Shown here in pieces: positions 8,691 through 17,498 of a DNA stretch of 64,000 bases. The position numbers and the translations under genes were made by a program. This DNA is from Rufibacter hautae (GTDB lineage: Bacteria > Bacteroidota > Bacteroidia > Cytophagales > Hymenobacteraceae). Within the stretch, counting starts at the first letter, position 1. Each line of letters opens with the position of its first letter. The DNA is taken from contig NZ_VKKY01000001.1 of assembly GCF_008271695.1 (NCBI RefSeq), forward strand, positions 2,164,589 to 2,228,588, in the 5' to 3' direction. Below the pieces are notes generated by a model. That model had not been told where the DNA came from, did no database searches, and saw only the letters and a program-made list of their open reading frames with translations.

Positions 8691-8795
8691 TATATCATAT
8701 AGGTAAGATATTTCGTTCTAATCCAAGGCTAAGTCCATTGGAACGCAACAGATTAGCTGGTGCAAGGGAAACGGAACCAGGCTAGGGTGGAGTTT

Positions 8796-8976
8796 TCAAA
8801 CATTGTCTTCGTGCTGCCTGTTAAACCAGAGCCGGAAACTTGCCCAAACCTCTGCTGGTACTTCGATGTTTTCGCCTGAAGTTCCCTCCAAACAATAGGC
8901 GCATTCCTCCCGAAGGAGCAGCAGGTGCAGGAAGCAGAGTTGTTGGGTGCGGAGTGAGCCTGGGCTATTAGTGCCT
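8796..8976 (-). other. Short protein-like open frame without a normal start (possible gene remnant)
   Basis: An open frame of 60 codons ends at TGA (8796-8798). The C-terminal half reads like real protein (EECAYCLEG, IEVPAEVWASFRLWFN), with a CxxC pair. There is no ATG or GTG; a TTG would give only about 30 residues and a CTG slightly more. It could be a truncated gene, a small protein with an unusual start, or chance. The rest of the spacer between 8690 and 9004 shows nothing I can name. Confidence 0.3.
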
Positions 8977-9004
8977 TAGAACGGATTGTCTTACTATTTA
9001 AGAT

Positions 9005-9832
9005 TTGCAGGTGCCTGTAAAGTTATTTACATTTAAACAAACCTTAGCCTTCTTTCCTGTGCGCAGAATTCTACTTGTGCTTGTCCTCATATCCTTTCTT
9101 CCGGTTAGTCTGGCCATGGCTCAGGCCGTTGAGGAAGAAGAAGGCTATTCCAGGGAGTTTACCTATGGGCTGAACTTCAACTCCAATGGTGGCCTTTTAG
9201 GCGGAGCCATGATCAAGCAGGTCTACCATTTAGAGGGAAACTGGTACCATTTCTGGGCCTTGGAAGGAGTGGAGGTAAAGCACCCGAAAGAAAGGCCGGT
9301 CCAGAACCTGCAGAACGGGGCCTCCTTTGTGCGGGGCAAAAGCAATTACCTGTTTGTGCTCAGACCGCAGTACGGCCGGGAGTACACCTTCTTTAGAAAG
9401 GCCGCCGAGTCTGGCGTGCAGGTGAACGGGGTAGTGGCCGCCGGCCCCTCCATCGGGATCATGGCGCCCTACTTTATTGAGTATGACCGCAGCAATTACG
9501 TCTTAGACCCCAGAACCCAGCAATACTATCTGGTAGGTCCGGTCATGATCAGCACCGAGCAGTATGACCCCAACACCCACACAAACGAAGGTCTGATTGT
9601 GGGAGCCCCAGGGGTGTTCAAAGGCTTGAGCGAACCTAGTTTCAGGGTTGGGGCCCATGCCAAGGCGGGTGTCTCCTTTGAGTATGGCCGGTACATGGAA
9701 AGCGTGACTGGGATAGAGGTAGGTATGCTGGTAGAGGCTTTTGCCGGCGATATGACCATGATTCCCGGTGCCCCCAAGCGCAACACCTTCATGTCTGTGT
9801 ACCTGACCTTGTATTACGGGCGTCGCCGTTGA
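9005..9832 (+). CDS. Exported protein of unknown function, probably outer-membrane beta-rich
   Basis: A 275-aa protein. A long N-terminal hydrophobic segment (FPVRRILLVLVLISFLPVSL) ends at AMAQ, typical of signal peptidase I cleavage. The mature part alternates aromatic and polar residues with Gly (LNFNSNGGLLGGAMIKQVYH; the last strand ends in TLYYGRRR), as in small outer-membrane barrels. No ATG fits: the frame starts with TTG at 9005, or GTG at 9011. I do not recognise the family, though it looks like a conserved Bacteroidota hypothetical. Confidence 0.75.
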   Translation: MQVPVKLFTFKQTLAFFPVRRILLVLVLISFLPVSLAMAQAVEEEEGYSREFTYGLNFNSNGGLLGGAMIKQVYHLEGNWYHFWALEGVEVKHPKERPVQNLQNGASFVRGKSNYLFVLRPQYGREYTFFRKAAESGVQVNGVVAAGPSIGIMAPYFIEYDRSNYVLDPRTQQYYLVGPVMISTEQYDPNTHTNEGLIVGAPGVFKGLSEPSFRVGAHAKAGVSFEYGRYMESVTGIEVGMLVEAFAGDMTMIPGAPKRNTFMSVYLTLYYGRRR

Positions 9833-9841
9833 ACGATCCAT

Positions 9842-9862
9842 CCCTTTTGGCTGTTTTTTGCC
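9842..9862. repeat. 38-bp palindromic repeat, left half only (copy 6)
   Basis: CCCTTTTGGCTGTTTTTTGC matches the left arm and core of the repeat; the right arm is absent. It starts 9 nt past the preceding stop codon and supplies the TTTTTTG box of the lipA promoter. Confidence 0.5.
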
Positions 9863-9888
9863 TATCCGCTCCTCACTTAGTACCTTTG
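9854..9888 (+). promoter_or_regulatory. Bacteroidota-type promoter of lipA
   Basis: TTTTTTG (9854-9860) and TACCTTTG (9881-9888) are 20 nt apart, matching the TTTG / TAnnTTTG boxes used by the Bacteroidota primary sigma factor. The ATG of lipA is only 5 nt past the second box, so the mRNA would have almost no leader. Confidence 0.6.
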
Positions 9889-9892
9889 CTAC

Positions 9893-10786
9893 ATGGATCA
9901 ATTGATTGCGTTGCCGGTTATTCAACCAGCAGAAGCTCAAACTAAAACCCGTAAGCCAGACTGGCTGCGCGTGAAACTGCCGGTGGGCAAAGAATACGCC
10001 AAAGTCAGACAACTGGTAGATACCTATAAACTACATACTATCTGCGAAAGCGGAAACTGCCCGAACATGGGAGAGTGCTGGGGAGCCGGCACGGCTACCT
10101 TCATGATCTTGGGCAACGTATGTACCCGCTCCTGTTCTTTCTGCGCCGTGGCCACTGGCCGCCCCAACGAGTATGACCTGGATGAGCCTCGCCGTGTGGC
10201 CGAAGCCATTCAACTCATGGGCGTGAAGCATGCCGTGATCACCTCGGTGAACCGCGACGAACTGAAAGACCGTGGCGCCAGTGTGTGGCACGAAACTGTT
10301 GTGCAGATCAAGAACCTTTCACCGGAAACCACTATTGAAACGCTTATCCCAGACGTGAAAGCTAACTGGGAAGCCTTGGAGGTGATGATTTCTGCCGGAC
10401 AGGAAGTGGTATCGCACAACATGGAAACCGTTCGGAACCTGTACCGTCAGGTGCGTCCGCAGGCCAAGTATGACCGCAGCCTGGAGCAGATCAATCGTAC
10501 CAAGGCCTACGGCAAACGCACCAAGAGTGGTATCATGCTAGGTCTGGGCGAAACCAAAGAGCAAGTGTACGAAGCCATGGATGACTTAGCCGCCAACGGC
10601 TTGGATATCCTTACTTTAGGCCAGTACCTGCAACCTACTAAAATGCACATTGAGGTAGCCGAGTTCATCCACCCTGATCTGTTTGCCCACTACCGTGAGG
10701 AAGGCCTGAATCGCGGCCTCAAGTACGTGGAGTCTGGTCCGTTGGTGCGTTCTTCTTACCATGCAGAGCGCCACGTGCATGTTTAG
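9893..10786 (+). CDS. lipA: Lipoyl synthase
   Basis: A 297-aa radical SAM enzyme that inserts two sulfurs into octanoyl groups bound to E2/GcvH proteins. Both iron-sulfur clusters are visible: the auxiliary site [12 protein letters not shown] (about 45-56) and the radical [11 protein letters not shown] (about 75-82); the C-terminal RSSYHAE carries the conserved Ser ligand. Length is normal. It provides the cofactor for SucB, the glycine cleavage system (GcvP) and the E1-linked complex also found in this window. Confidence 0.97.
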   Translation: MDQLIALPVIQPAEAQTKTRKPDWLRVKLPVGKEYAKVRQLVDTYKLHTICESGNCPNMGECWGAGTATFMILGNVCTRSCSFCAVATGRPNEYDLDEPRRVAEAIQLMGVKHAVITSVNRDELKDRGASVWHETVVQIKNLSPETTIETLIPDVKANWEALEVMISAGQEVVSHNMETVRNLYRQVRPQAKYDRSLEQINRTKAYGKRTKSGIMLGLGETKEQVYEAMDDLAANGLDILTLGQYLQPTKMHIEVAEFIHPDLFAHYREEGLNRGLKYVESGPLVRSSYHAERHVHV

Positions 10787-10810
10787 TTTCTGAGCCATTT
10801 CTTGAAAAAC

Positions 10811-10854
10811 ACCAATAAAAAAGCCCTGCCGACCAGCAGGGCTTTTTTATTGGT
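10811..10854 (+). terminator. Intrinsic terminator of lipA
   Basis: Perfect 19-bp arms (10811-10829 and 10836-10854) containing AAGCCCTGC / GCAGGGCTT and a T6 run. Confidence 0.92.
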
Positions 10855-11201
10855 TCTACTTGGACTATTTGTAGTGGTTTTCTTCTGATTATAAAAAATC
10901 AAGGAGAGGAAGCCGAGGCTTGTAAATGGGAAAAAAATAATAAAATCGTATTTACACCAATGAGTGCGGTTTTCCGCAGCTACCCTAAATTAAAAGACTC
11001 TGCTCTTTTATTTATTTCTACCTTGCAGCGATATCTACTTATCTGCGCTGTAAAAAAGCATTTTCTCAACCTGAGATTCTTAAAAAGCACCAAGTAGCCA
11101 AGCTTGTTGTTAGAACACCTTGTTTCTTCCCTTCTAGCTCATATTGCATCTTTCCAACAAGTCAAAACTTTTGCCTGAAAGCAAAGTACATGCAGGGGCT
11201 C
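10855..11201. other. AT-rich non-coding spacer
   Basis: No reading frame with protein-like content was found on either strand. It is AT-rich and is probably the upstream regulatory region of the surface-protein operon starting at 11261. Confidence 0.6.
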
Positions 11202-11219
11202 TATTCCTATATAGGAATA
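11202..11219. promoter_or_regulatory. 18-bp perfect palindrome, candidate operator
   Basis: TATTCCTATATAGGAATA is a perfect palindrome ending 41 nt before the ATG of the ice-binding-like protein. Size, symmetry and position suit a dimeric regulator site. No regulator gene is adjacent. Confidence 0.45.
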
Positions 11220-11260
11220 TCCGAGATTAACTATTATCCCTATTTCCTTTATCCCTTCAT

Positions 11261-13501
11261 ATGAAGAAACTTTTACTCTTGTTGACAGCATGGCTCGCTG
11301 TTTTTTCCTCTTCAAATGCGCAAACCCTAACAACTCCTTCACTGGGAGCGGCCCGCGAGTATGCGGTGTTGGGGAGTAGTACGGTTACCAGTACCGGTAG
11401 CAGCATTCTGTACGGTGACCTTGGAGTATCGCCGGGTGCTGCTGTAGTGGGTTTCCCGCCAGGCAAAGTGCTGGGAGACACGCAACGCGGGAATGCCGCG
11501 GCCGCCACTGCCAAAACCGACGTTGTACGGGTGTACAATGAACTGGGGCAATTCACGCCCACCCGCAACCTAACCGGGCAAACGTTAGGCGAAGGTTTTA
11601 CCAAAGGGGAGGCCGCCGTGCGCGGTACTTTGCTTACCCGCGGGGTTTACAGATTTGACGGTAACGCGCGTATCAGCGGTCGCCTGAAGTTTGATGGCCA
11701 GGGAAATCCCAACTCAGTGTTCATCATTCAGGTGAACGGCGACCTAGTCATTGACCCAGGTTCCGCTATCAATGTCTTCAACGCTACCCCAAACAACATC
11801 TTCTTCCGGGTAACCGGAAACATCACCATAGGCACAGGAGGGATGTTGACCACGCCTTCTACCTTGAGTGGAAACTTTGTGGTACAGAATAACGCCTTCC
11901 TGAGCCTGAGCTCCACGCTGGTAGGGCGGGTGTTGTCTACGAATGGGGCAATCACGCTTAATAACAACAACATTTCTTTGCCGGAGCCGCTTACCACCAA
12001 CAACGGTGGAGATGATGGTGACGACGGCGATGGCGATGGAGGAGATGGAGGACCTGGCGATGGTGGTACCGGTGGCGGGGGAACAACCCCTGGTAGCGCT
12101 AACCTAAGCATCACCAAGGCAGTCAATGCTACTACCGTGACTTTAGGCGATAATGTCATCTACACCATCAGAGTCACCAACTCAGGAGCCGCGGATGCCA
12201 CCAATGTAACGGTAGAAGACAGATTGCCCGAAGGCTTGGCCCTGGTGCCACCAGCGGTAGCAGACAAAGGAACCTATAATGGCACCACGGGAATATGGGA
12301 CATCGGCACCTTGCCTGCGAACTCCATTGCCACGCTGACCATCACTGCTAAAACTTTGAGGCTTGGAGAAATCACCAACGTTGCGGTTATTGAGAATAAC
12401 GGCGGAACTGACGAGGCAACTACCTGCGTGCGTCCGGCCAGACCTAATGTGGTAGGTCCGCAGGAAGTATGCGTGGGCGGAACCTCTACCTTCACAGTAA
12501 GCAACGTCTCAGCAGGCGTGACAAGCCTGGCCATCGTAGCGCCAGCCAACAGCGGCATCACCATTGAAGCACAATCGCTGACTTCTTTCACGGTGAGAGC
12601 AAGCGCCACAACAGCACCAGGCACTTATCCAATCTCCGTTGTGGCGGTAACTACGGGCAACTGCCAGAACAGCCTTGCCTTCCCAATTGAATTGGTGGTA
12701 AGAACAGCTCCGACTACTCCAACCATTACAGGCCCGGGAACCGCCTTGTGTGCCGGGGCCACCTACCAATACAGCATCAGCCAACCGGTAGCGGGCGTAA
12801 CCTATACCTGGAGCGTGTCTGGTACCGGCTGGGAGAGAGTAGGCGCTGCTACTGGTACTTCTATTCAAGTAAAAGCTGGGACTGGCTCAGGAAAAGTAAC
12901 TGTGGTGGCTTCTAACGCCTGCGGTACGGCTACGGCCTCTACCCCAGACGTGACCCCGAGCACGCCACCTGCTACTCCAATTATCCTGGACAACAGCGGA
13001 CCGTGCACAGGCCTGACCTACGGCATCTCTAACCCAGTGGCGGGTGTGACCTACACCTGGACCGCGCCAGCCGGCTTCACGTTCGCCGATAACAGCACGA
13101 CTGCCACCGGCACTTCTGTGACCCTGAAAGCCGCTAGCGCCAACGCCGTGGGCACACTTAAGGTAAGTGCCAGCACTGCCGGTTCTACCTGCGCCAGCAA
13201 CGAAGCCTCGGTGGAAGTGAGAGCCGCCGATGCCGGTACTGAGATCGTGGTGCCTACGGTGTTCAGCCCGAATGGTGATGGCATCAACGACACCTTCGTG
13301 ATCCGGAACCTCCTGAACTTCCCTGACAATGATCTGACCGTCTACAACCGTTGGGGCAACGAGATCTACAAAACCAAAGGCTACAAGAACGACTGGCAGG
13401 CTGCTGGCCTGGAAGAAGCCACTTACTTCTATGTCCTGCGCGTGCGCGGCTGTGACGGCAAAGACCAGGTATTCAGAGGACCGGTACAGGTAGTGCGCTA
13501 A
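11261..13501 (+). CDS. Ice-binding-like (DUF3494) surface protein with DUF11, Ig-like domains and T9SS type-B C-terminus
   Basis: A 746-aa exported protein: signal peptide (1-21, ending SNAQ); DUF3494 ice-binding-like beta-solenoid (about 25-245); a Gly/Asp-rich linker (about 246-283); a DUF11 adhesin repeat (about 284-390); Ig/PKD-like repeats (about 395-660); and a gliding-motility-associated C-terminal domain (VFSPNGDGINDTF, then YNRWGNEIY) that directs secretion by the type IX system. DUF3494 proteins bind ice or act as adhesins; which applies here is unknown. The two following genes (PorP/SprF and PD40-OmpA) are the usual partners of type-B cargo, so the three are likely one operon. Confidence 0.92.
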   Translation: MKKLLLLLTAWLAVFSSSNAQTLTTPSLGAAREYAVLGSSTVTSTGSSILYGDLGVSPGAAVVGFPPGKVLGDTQRGNAAAATAKTDVVRVYNELGQFTPTRNLTGQTLGEGFTKGEAAVRGTLLTRGVYRFDGNARISGRLKFDGQGNPNSVFIIQVNGDLVIDPGSAINVFNATPNNIFFRVTGNITIGTGGMLTTPSTLSGNFVVQNNAFLSLSSTLVGRVLSTNGAITLNNNNISLPEPLTTNNGGDDGDDGDGDGGDGGPGDGGTGGGGTTPGSANLSITKAVNATTVTLGDNVIYTIRVTNSGAADATNVTVEDRLPEGLALVPPAVADKGTYNGTTGIWDIGTLPANSIATLTITAKTLRLGEITNVAVIENNGGTDEATTCVRPARPNVVGPQEVCVGGTSTFTVSNVSAGVTSLAIVAPANSGITIEAQSLTSFTVRASATTAPGTYPISVVAVTTGNCQNSLAFPIELVVRTAPTTPTITGPGTALCAGATYQYSISQPVAGVTYTWSVSGTGWERVGAATGTSIQVKAGTGSGKVTVVASNACGTATASTPDVTPSTPPATPIILDNSGPCTGLTYGISNPVAGVTYTWTAPAGFTFADNSTTATGTSVTLKAASANAVGTLKVSASTAGSTCASNEASVEVRAADAGTEIVVPTVFSPNGDGINDTFVIRNLLNFPDNDLTVYNRWGNEIYKTKGYKNDWQAAGLEEATYFYVLRVRGCDGKDQVFRGPVQVVR

Positions 13502-13535
13502 GCGCAGGTAGTTCAAACATTAATTTCCCTTAGAA

Positions 13536-14489
13536 ATGAAAAGAATCTTTATCATACTTATTTCCATGCTGGCTGCGGGGAGCAGTTGGGCACAGCACCG
13601 GTCACAGTTTTCCCAGTACATCTTCAACCAATTAGTAATCAATCCGGCCTATGCCGGGAGTAAGGAAACGCTTACCCTCAACGCCTTCCACCGCACCCAG
13701 TGGGTAGGCTTACGGGGAGCGCCCAATACGCAGACCTTCAGCATTGACGGGCTCACCAAGAACAAGCACCTGGGCCTTGGTTTCCACGCCACCCGTGATG
13801 AGATCTTCGCCCAGAACCGCAAGAACATCGAGGTAGACGCGGCCGTGAAGTTGCCGGTAAGTGAAACCGGTATCCTTTCCTTCGGGTTGGCGGCTGGGGT
13901 GTCGCACTTCGCGGTAGACGGCTCTAAACTGATCACCGGGAATGACCAGGAAGATCCGGCGGTGATCAACGCCCAAAAGGAAACCACTTGGAGCCCGAGT
14001 TTGAAAGCGGGGATTTTCTTCCACACCGAGCGCTTCTACGCCGGCGTTTCCGTGACCGATTTGCTGGGCATCGACAAAGACATCAACTATGACCCGGAGC
14101 GCCACTACTTCTTCAACATCGGGTACGTGGCCGACATCAGCCACAACATCAAGGTGAAGCCCAGCATCATGCTGAAGGAGAACTTTGACGGTCCTACGAA
14201 CGTGGACTTTAATGCTTTCTTCCTGTTTGGCGAGCGCATCTGGTTAGGCGCCAGCTACCGCACAGCCATGAACATCTTCAAGAATGATTTCGAGGCGAAG
14301 GGACTTTCCTCCAAAGACGCGGTGGTGGCCATGGCCGATCTGTACGTGACAAAGCGCCTGCGCCTGGGTTATGCCCATGATTTTACGCTGCACGGCAACC
14401 TGAATGATTTGAGCACCCATGAAATATCCGTTGGCTACAGTTTCCTGAGAAAGGAAGCCACCAAGATGGTAACTCCCCGGTATTTCTAA
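13536..14489 (+). CDS. PorP/SprF family type IX secretion membrane protein
   Basis: A 317-aa outer-membrane beta-barrel with signal peptide (ends near SWAQ, residue 19) and the family opening QFSQYIFNQLVINPAYAGS followed by NAFHRTQWVG. PorP/SprF proteins work with T9SS cargo that carries type-B C-terminal domains, helping to retain or assemble it at the surface. It is 34 nt downstream of such a cargo gene and 17 nt upstream of the PD40-OmpA gene. Confidence 0.94.
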   Translation: MKRIFIILISMLAAGSSWAQHRSQFSQYIFNQLVINPAYAGSKETLTLNAFHRTQWVGLRGAPNTQTFSIDGLTKNKHLGLGFHATRDEIFAQNRKNIEVDAAVKLPVSETGILSFGLAAGVSHFAVDGSKLITGNDQEDPAVINAQKETTWSPSLKAGIFFHTERFYAGVSVTDLLGIDKDINYDPERHYFFNIGYVADISHNIKVKPSIMLKENFDGPTNVDFNAFFLFGERIWLGASYRTAMNIFKNDFEAKGLSSKDAVVAMADLYVTKRLRLGYAHDFTLHGNLNDLSTHEISVGYSFLRKEATKMVTPRYF

Positions 14490-14506
14490 TTTTAACAGAC
14501 GCTTCT

Positions 14507-16492
14507 ATGCATAACATATACAAATCTCTTTTACTTTCCTTTTTTGCTGGTAGCCTAGCCTTAGGCGGCTGCCAAACCACCCGCAAAGCCGACAGGCTGT
14601 ACGAGAACTTTGACTATTCCCTGGCTATTGAAGAGTACCAGGAGGTGTTTTCCGATAAGGAACCAACCCTGCAGGGAGCCCAACGCCTGGCCGATGCTTA
14701 CCGCCTGACAGGTCGTACTAACGAGACCGAGCAGTGGTACGCCAAAGTAGTGGCCATGCCTGAGTCCGACCCCATTAACACCTATTACTATGCCGAGGCT
14801 TTGCGTAGCAACGGGAAGTATTTCGAGGCGAAAACCCAGTACCAGGATTACGCCCGCAAGGTGCCCGCCGAAGCCGCCAGAGCCAACGCGAAGGCGCAGG
14901 CCTCAGACGCTGCTTTGAAGCTGTTGGAAGAGCCTGCCTCCGCTATTGTGGTGAACGAGACGCAGATCAACTCCGGCAACGCCGACTTCAGCCCTACGGT
15001 GTATGACCAAGGCATCCTGTTTACCTCAGACCGCGGCGGCAATGTAAGCAGCGACAAAGATGTGGATGCCGGCACTTACGGTTGGACCGGCCGCCCGTAC
15101 CTGCAGATGTTCTACGCCCAGCGCAACGCAGACAGCACCTGGCAAATGCCTGCCATCGCGAGCAATACGCTGAACTCCGTTTACCATGACGGCCCCGCGG
15201 TGCTTGATTCTGCGAATACCACTCTTTACTTCACCCGCACCCACATGGTGGAGAAAAAGCAGAAAGACGTGAATGTGGACCCCACCAGCTGGGTGAAAAA
15301 GCCGCTCTCCAGTGACTATGTGAACCGTCTGGAGATTTTCTCGGCCCGCCGTGACGGAACCAACTGGACCGAGGTGACCCCTTTCACCCATAACAAGGTG
15401 GAGGAATACAGTGTGGGGCACCCGGCCATCTCCCCCGATGGGCAAGTGCTGTACTTCGTGTCTGACAAACCCGGCGGCTACGGCGAGACCGATATCTACT
15501 ACGCAGAACTGCAGGCCGATGGCACCTGGGGTCAGCCCATGAACGCCGGCAATATGGTGAATACCGTGGGCAAAGAGATGTTCCCGGGCTTCGACCAGAA
15601 CGGTACCCTGTACTTCTCCTCAGACACGCACCCGGGCTTCGGTGGATTGGATGTGTTCAAGGTGAAAGGCAGCCGTGCTACCTGGAGCAAACCAGAAAAC
15701 CTGCGCGCACCCGTGAACTCGCCCAAAGATGATTTCGGGATGGTGTTCATGCGCGGCGCGAACAATGCCCAAGTAGGGTATCTGTCCTCTAACCGCGACA
15801 GCAACAACGGCACCGATGACATCTACTCGTTCAAGCTGTTGAGCAACGCCGTCTTGTTTGTGACTACTTTAGAGAGAGTGCAAGTGAAAGGCAAGCGCGC
15901 CATCAACCAGCCGCTAGCCGATGTCCGGCTGAAACTAACTCCAAAAGAGACCCAAGATTCTGTGGTAGCATTCTCCGACCGCAACGGCGAATACAAGTTT
16001 GGGGTGCAGAAAGGCACCACCTATGACCTGGTAGGGGATAAGTTCGGGTACCTGACGCAGTCGGCCTTGGTGGCCATTGACACCGTGAAGCTAGCCGATA
16101 CTACCCGCGTGACGCTTATCTTTGACAAGAGCCAGAAGAACCAAGTGATCGCTATAGAGAACATCTACTATGACCTAGACAAATGGAACATCCGCCCCGA
16201 TGCTGCCAAGGAACTGGACAAACTGGTGCGCATGCTTAAAGACAATCCCAGTATCAAGATTGAGTTAGGCTCCCACACCGATAGCCGCGAAGGCCACGGC
16301 TACAACCAAGTCTTGTCTGAACGCCGGGCCCAGTCGGCGGTGGAGTACCTGGTGAGCCAGGGCATCGCGAGAAACCGACTCACCTGGAAAGGCTACGGCG
16401 AGACCGTCCTGATCAACGGCTGCGCCGATGGTGTGGAATGTACCGAAGACCAGCACCAACTCAACCGCCGGACGGAAATCAAGATTAAGTAG
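14507..16492 (+). CDS. PD40/TolB-propeller OmpA-family lipoprotein (T9SS-associated)
   Basis: A 661-aa lipoprotein (lipobox LGGC, Cys22). Domains in order: TPR-like region (about 30-140), a PD40 beta-propeller with repeated FTSDRGG / YFVSDKPGGYGETDIY / YFSSDTHPGFGGLDVF blades (about 150-450), a carboxypeptidase-regulatory-like beta-sandwich (about 455-545), and an OmpA peptidoglycan-binding domain (about 550-661, IELGSHTDSR...NQVLSERRAQS). This layout is that of PorE-type proteins that anchor type IX machinery or its cargo to peptidoglycan. It is the last gene of the surface-protein operon. Confidence 0.93.
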   Translation: MHNIYKSLLLSFFAGSLALGGCQTTRKADRLYENFDYSLAIEEYQEVFSDKEPTLQGAQRLADAYRLTGRTNETEQWYAKVVAMPESDPINTYYYAEALRSNGKYFEAKTQYQDYARKVPAEAARANAKAQASDAALKLLEEPASAIVVNETQINSGNADFSPTVYDQGILFTSDRGGNVSSDKDVDAGTYGWTGRPYLQMFYAQRNADSTWQMPAIASNTLNSVYHDGPAVLDSANTTLYFTRTHMVEKKQKDVNVDPTSWVKKPLSSDYVNRLEIFSARRDGTNWTEVTPFTHNKVEEYSVGHPAISPDGQVLYFVSDKPGGYGETDIYYAELQADGTWGQPMNAGNMVNTVGKEMFPGFDQNGTLYFSSDTHPGFGGLDVFKVKGSRATWSKPENLRAPVNSPKDDFGMVFMRGANNAQVGYLSSNRDSNNGTDDIYSFKLLSNAVLFVTTLERVQVKGKRAINQPLADVRLKLTPKETQDSVVAFSDRNGEYKFGVQKGTTYDLVGDKFGYLTQSALVAIDTVKLADTTRVTLIFDKSQKNQVIAIENIYYDLDKWNIRPDAAKELDKLVRMLKDNPSIKIELGSHTDSREGHGYNQVLSERRAQSAVEYLVSQGIARNRLTWKGYGETVLINGCADGVECTEDQHQLNRRTEIKIK

Positions 16493-16530
16493 CGTTTTGC
16501 AGGTGTTTTCGCTAAAACAGTCTTAAAACA
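16493..16530. repeat. 38-bp palindromic repeat, copy 7
   Basis: CGTTTTGCAGG left, CAGTCTTAAAACA right. It begins at the base after the OmpA stop codon, and its final AAAACA is shared with the terminator that follows. Confidence 0.78.
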
Positions 16531-16564
16531 AAAGAGCCACTCAAATGAGTGGCTCTTTTGTTTT
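16525..16564. terminator. Intrinsic terminator between convergent genes
   Basis: 18-bp arms (AAAACAAAAGAGCCACTC and its complement) with an AAAT loop. It is symmetric, so it can serve both the plus-strand OmpA gene and the minus-strand DUF4136 gene ending at 16580. Confidence 0.9.
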
Positions 16565-16579
16565 GGGTATGTCAATTAA

Positions 16580-17203
16580 TTACCGGCGAGCAGTGGCTCT
16601 CTCCTGCTCTTGTGGCGGGAACTTGGCCAGAATGCTGGAGACAATCTGCTGCACTTTCTCATCGGTGAGGGATCTTTCAGAGGCGGCAGTTTCGCTGCTT
16701 CCGCGCCAGATCAATTCATTGGATTTAGCGTCTACCACGTCCAGAATCAAGGTGCCTTGCTGATAGTCCTGCAAAGAGGTGGTGTTGTACAGGCGGTTGT
16801 AGGTGTACGCATAACGATACCCGTACCAGTACCCGTAACCGATAGACGGCACGCTTACAAAGTTAGGGTTCAGGCGCTGCTGGTTCTCGATGGTGAAATC
16901 GTAGGCCAGTAACATGTCTGGTTTGTCAGAGGCACTTGCTTTCTGGAAGCCGCGGCGCTGCATCTCGGCTTCTACCGCGTTTTTCACGCGTTTATCTAAA
17001 AACGTAGTGTAACGACGGTTGGTAGAATCCTTGGCAACTGGTGCGTCCTGGTACCAGCGCCAGGTTTTGTACGCCTGGAAATTGGTGCCTTTGTCAAAGT
17101 CGGTGGTAACGTTATAGGTGGTGGCACATCCGGTGAAACCCAGTACCAACAGCCCCATCATTACCCCTGTGATCAACTTCGCTATCTTATTGAATGGTTT
17201 CAT
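16580..17203 (-). CDS. DUF4136 family lipoprotein
   Basis: A 207-aa protein; start ATG 17203 (MKPFNKIAKL) is chosen because it opens the signal peptide with lipobox FTGC. The mature part fits DUF4136: YNVTTDFDKGTNFQAYKTWRW, a Gly/Tyr-rich middle, and the ending LILDVVDAKSNELIWRGSSE with a C-terminal helix. The family is envelope-attached and of unknown function. Monocistronic. Confidence 0.88.
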   Translation of the reverse strand: MKPFNKIAKLITGVMMGLLVLGFTGCATTYNVTTDFDKGTNFQAYKTWRWYQDAPVAKDSTNRRYTTFLDKRVKNAVEAEMQRRGFQKASASDKPDMLLAYDFTIENQQRLNPNFVSVPSIGYGYWYGYRYAYTYNRLYNTTSLQDYQQGTLILDVVDAKSNELIWRGSSETAASERSLTDEKVQQIVSSILAKFPPQEQERATARR

Positions 17204-17403
17204 TGATTTGTACAGTTTTAGTGTAGTGAAAGAATAGGAGAGAAACATCTCGTAAATGGCCTCTCCGCTCAGATTGATAACATGAAAGCGGAAAAGTTGG
17301 TTTCGGAGAATGTTTCTTTCGTACAATCAATACGCAAAAACTATGCCTTTATTATACCAATTGGTTTATTTTCAATCTCGATTTTTTAGATTGTTTAAGG
17401 TGG

Positions 17404-17441
17404 GGTTTGAGGCTTGTTTTTTGCAAAGTAGGCTTAAAACA
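17404..17441. repeat. 38-bp palindromic repeat, copy 8
   Basis: GGTTTGAGGCTTGTTTT left, TAGGCTTAAAACA right. It abuts the gcvP terminator on its far side and shares one base with it. Confidence 0.8.
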
Positions 17442-17476
17442 AAAAGGCCTGCGGAATGTCTCCACAGGCCTTTTTT
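17441..17476 (-). terminator. Intrinsic terminator of gcvP
   Basis: AAAAAGGCCTG and CAGGCCTTTTT arms with a 13-nt loop, 23 nt past the gcvP stop on the minus strand. Confidence 0.88.
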
Positions 17477-17498
17477 ATTACCAATAATTAGATCAGCT

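Noticed and set aside
12007..12100. GATGGxGG-like repeats in the ice-binding gene
   Set aside because: They encode a Gly/Asp linker in frame and are protein composition, not an independent DNA repeat.
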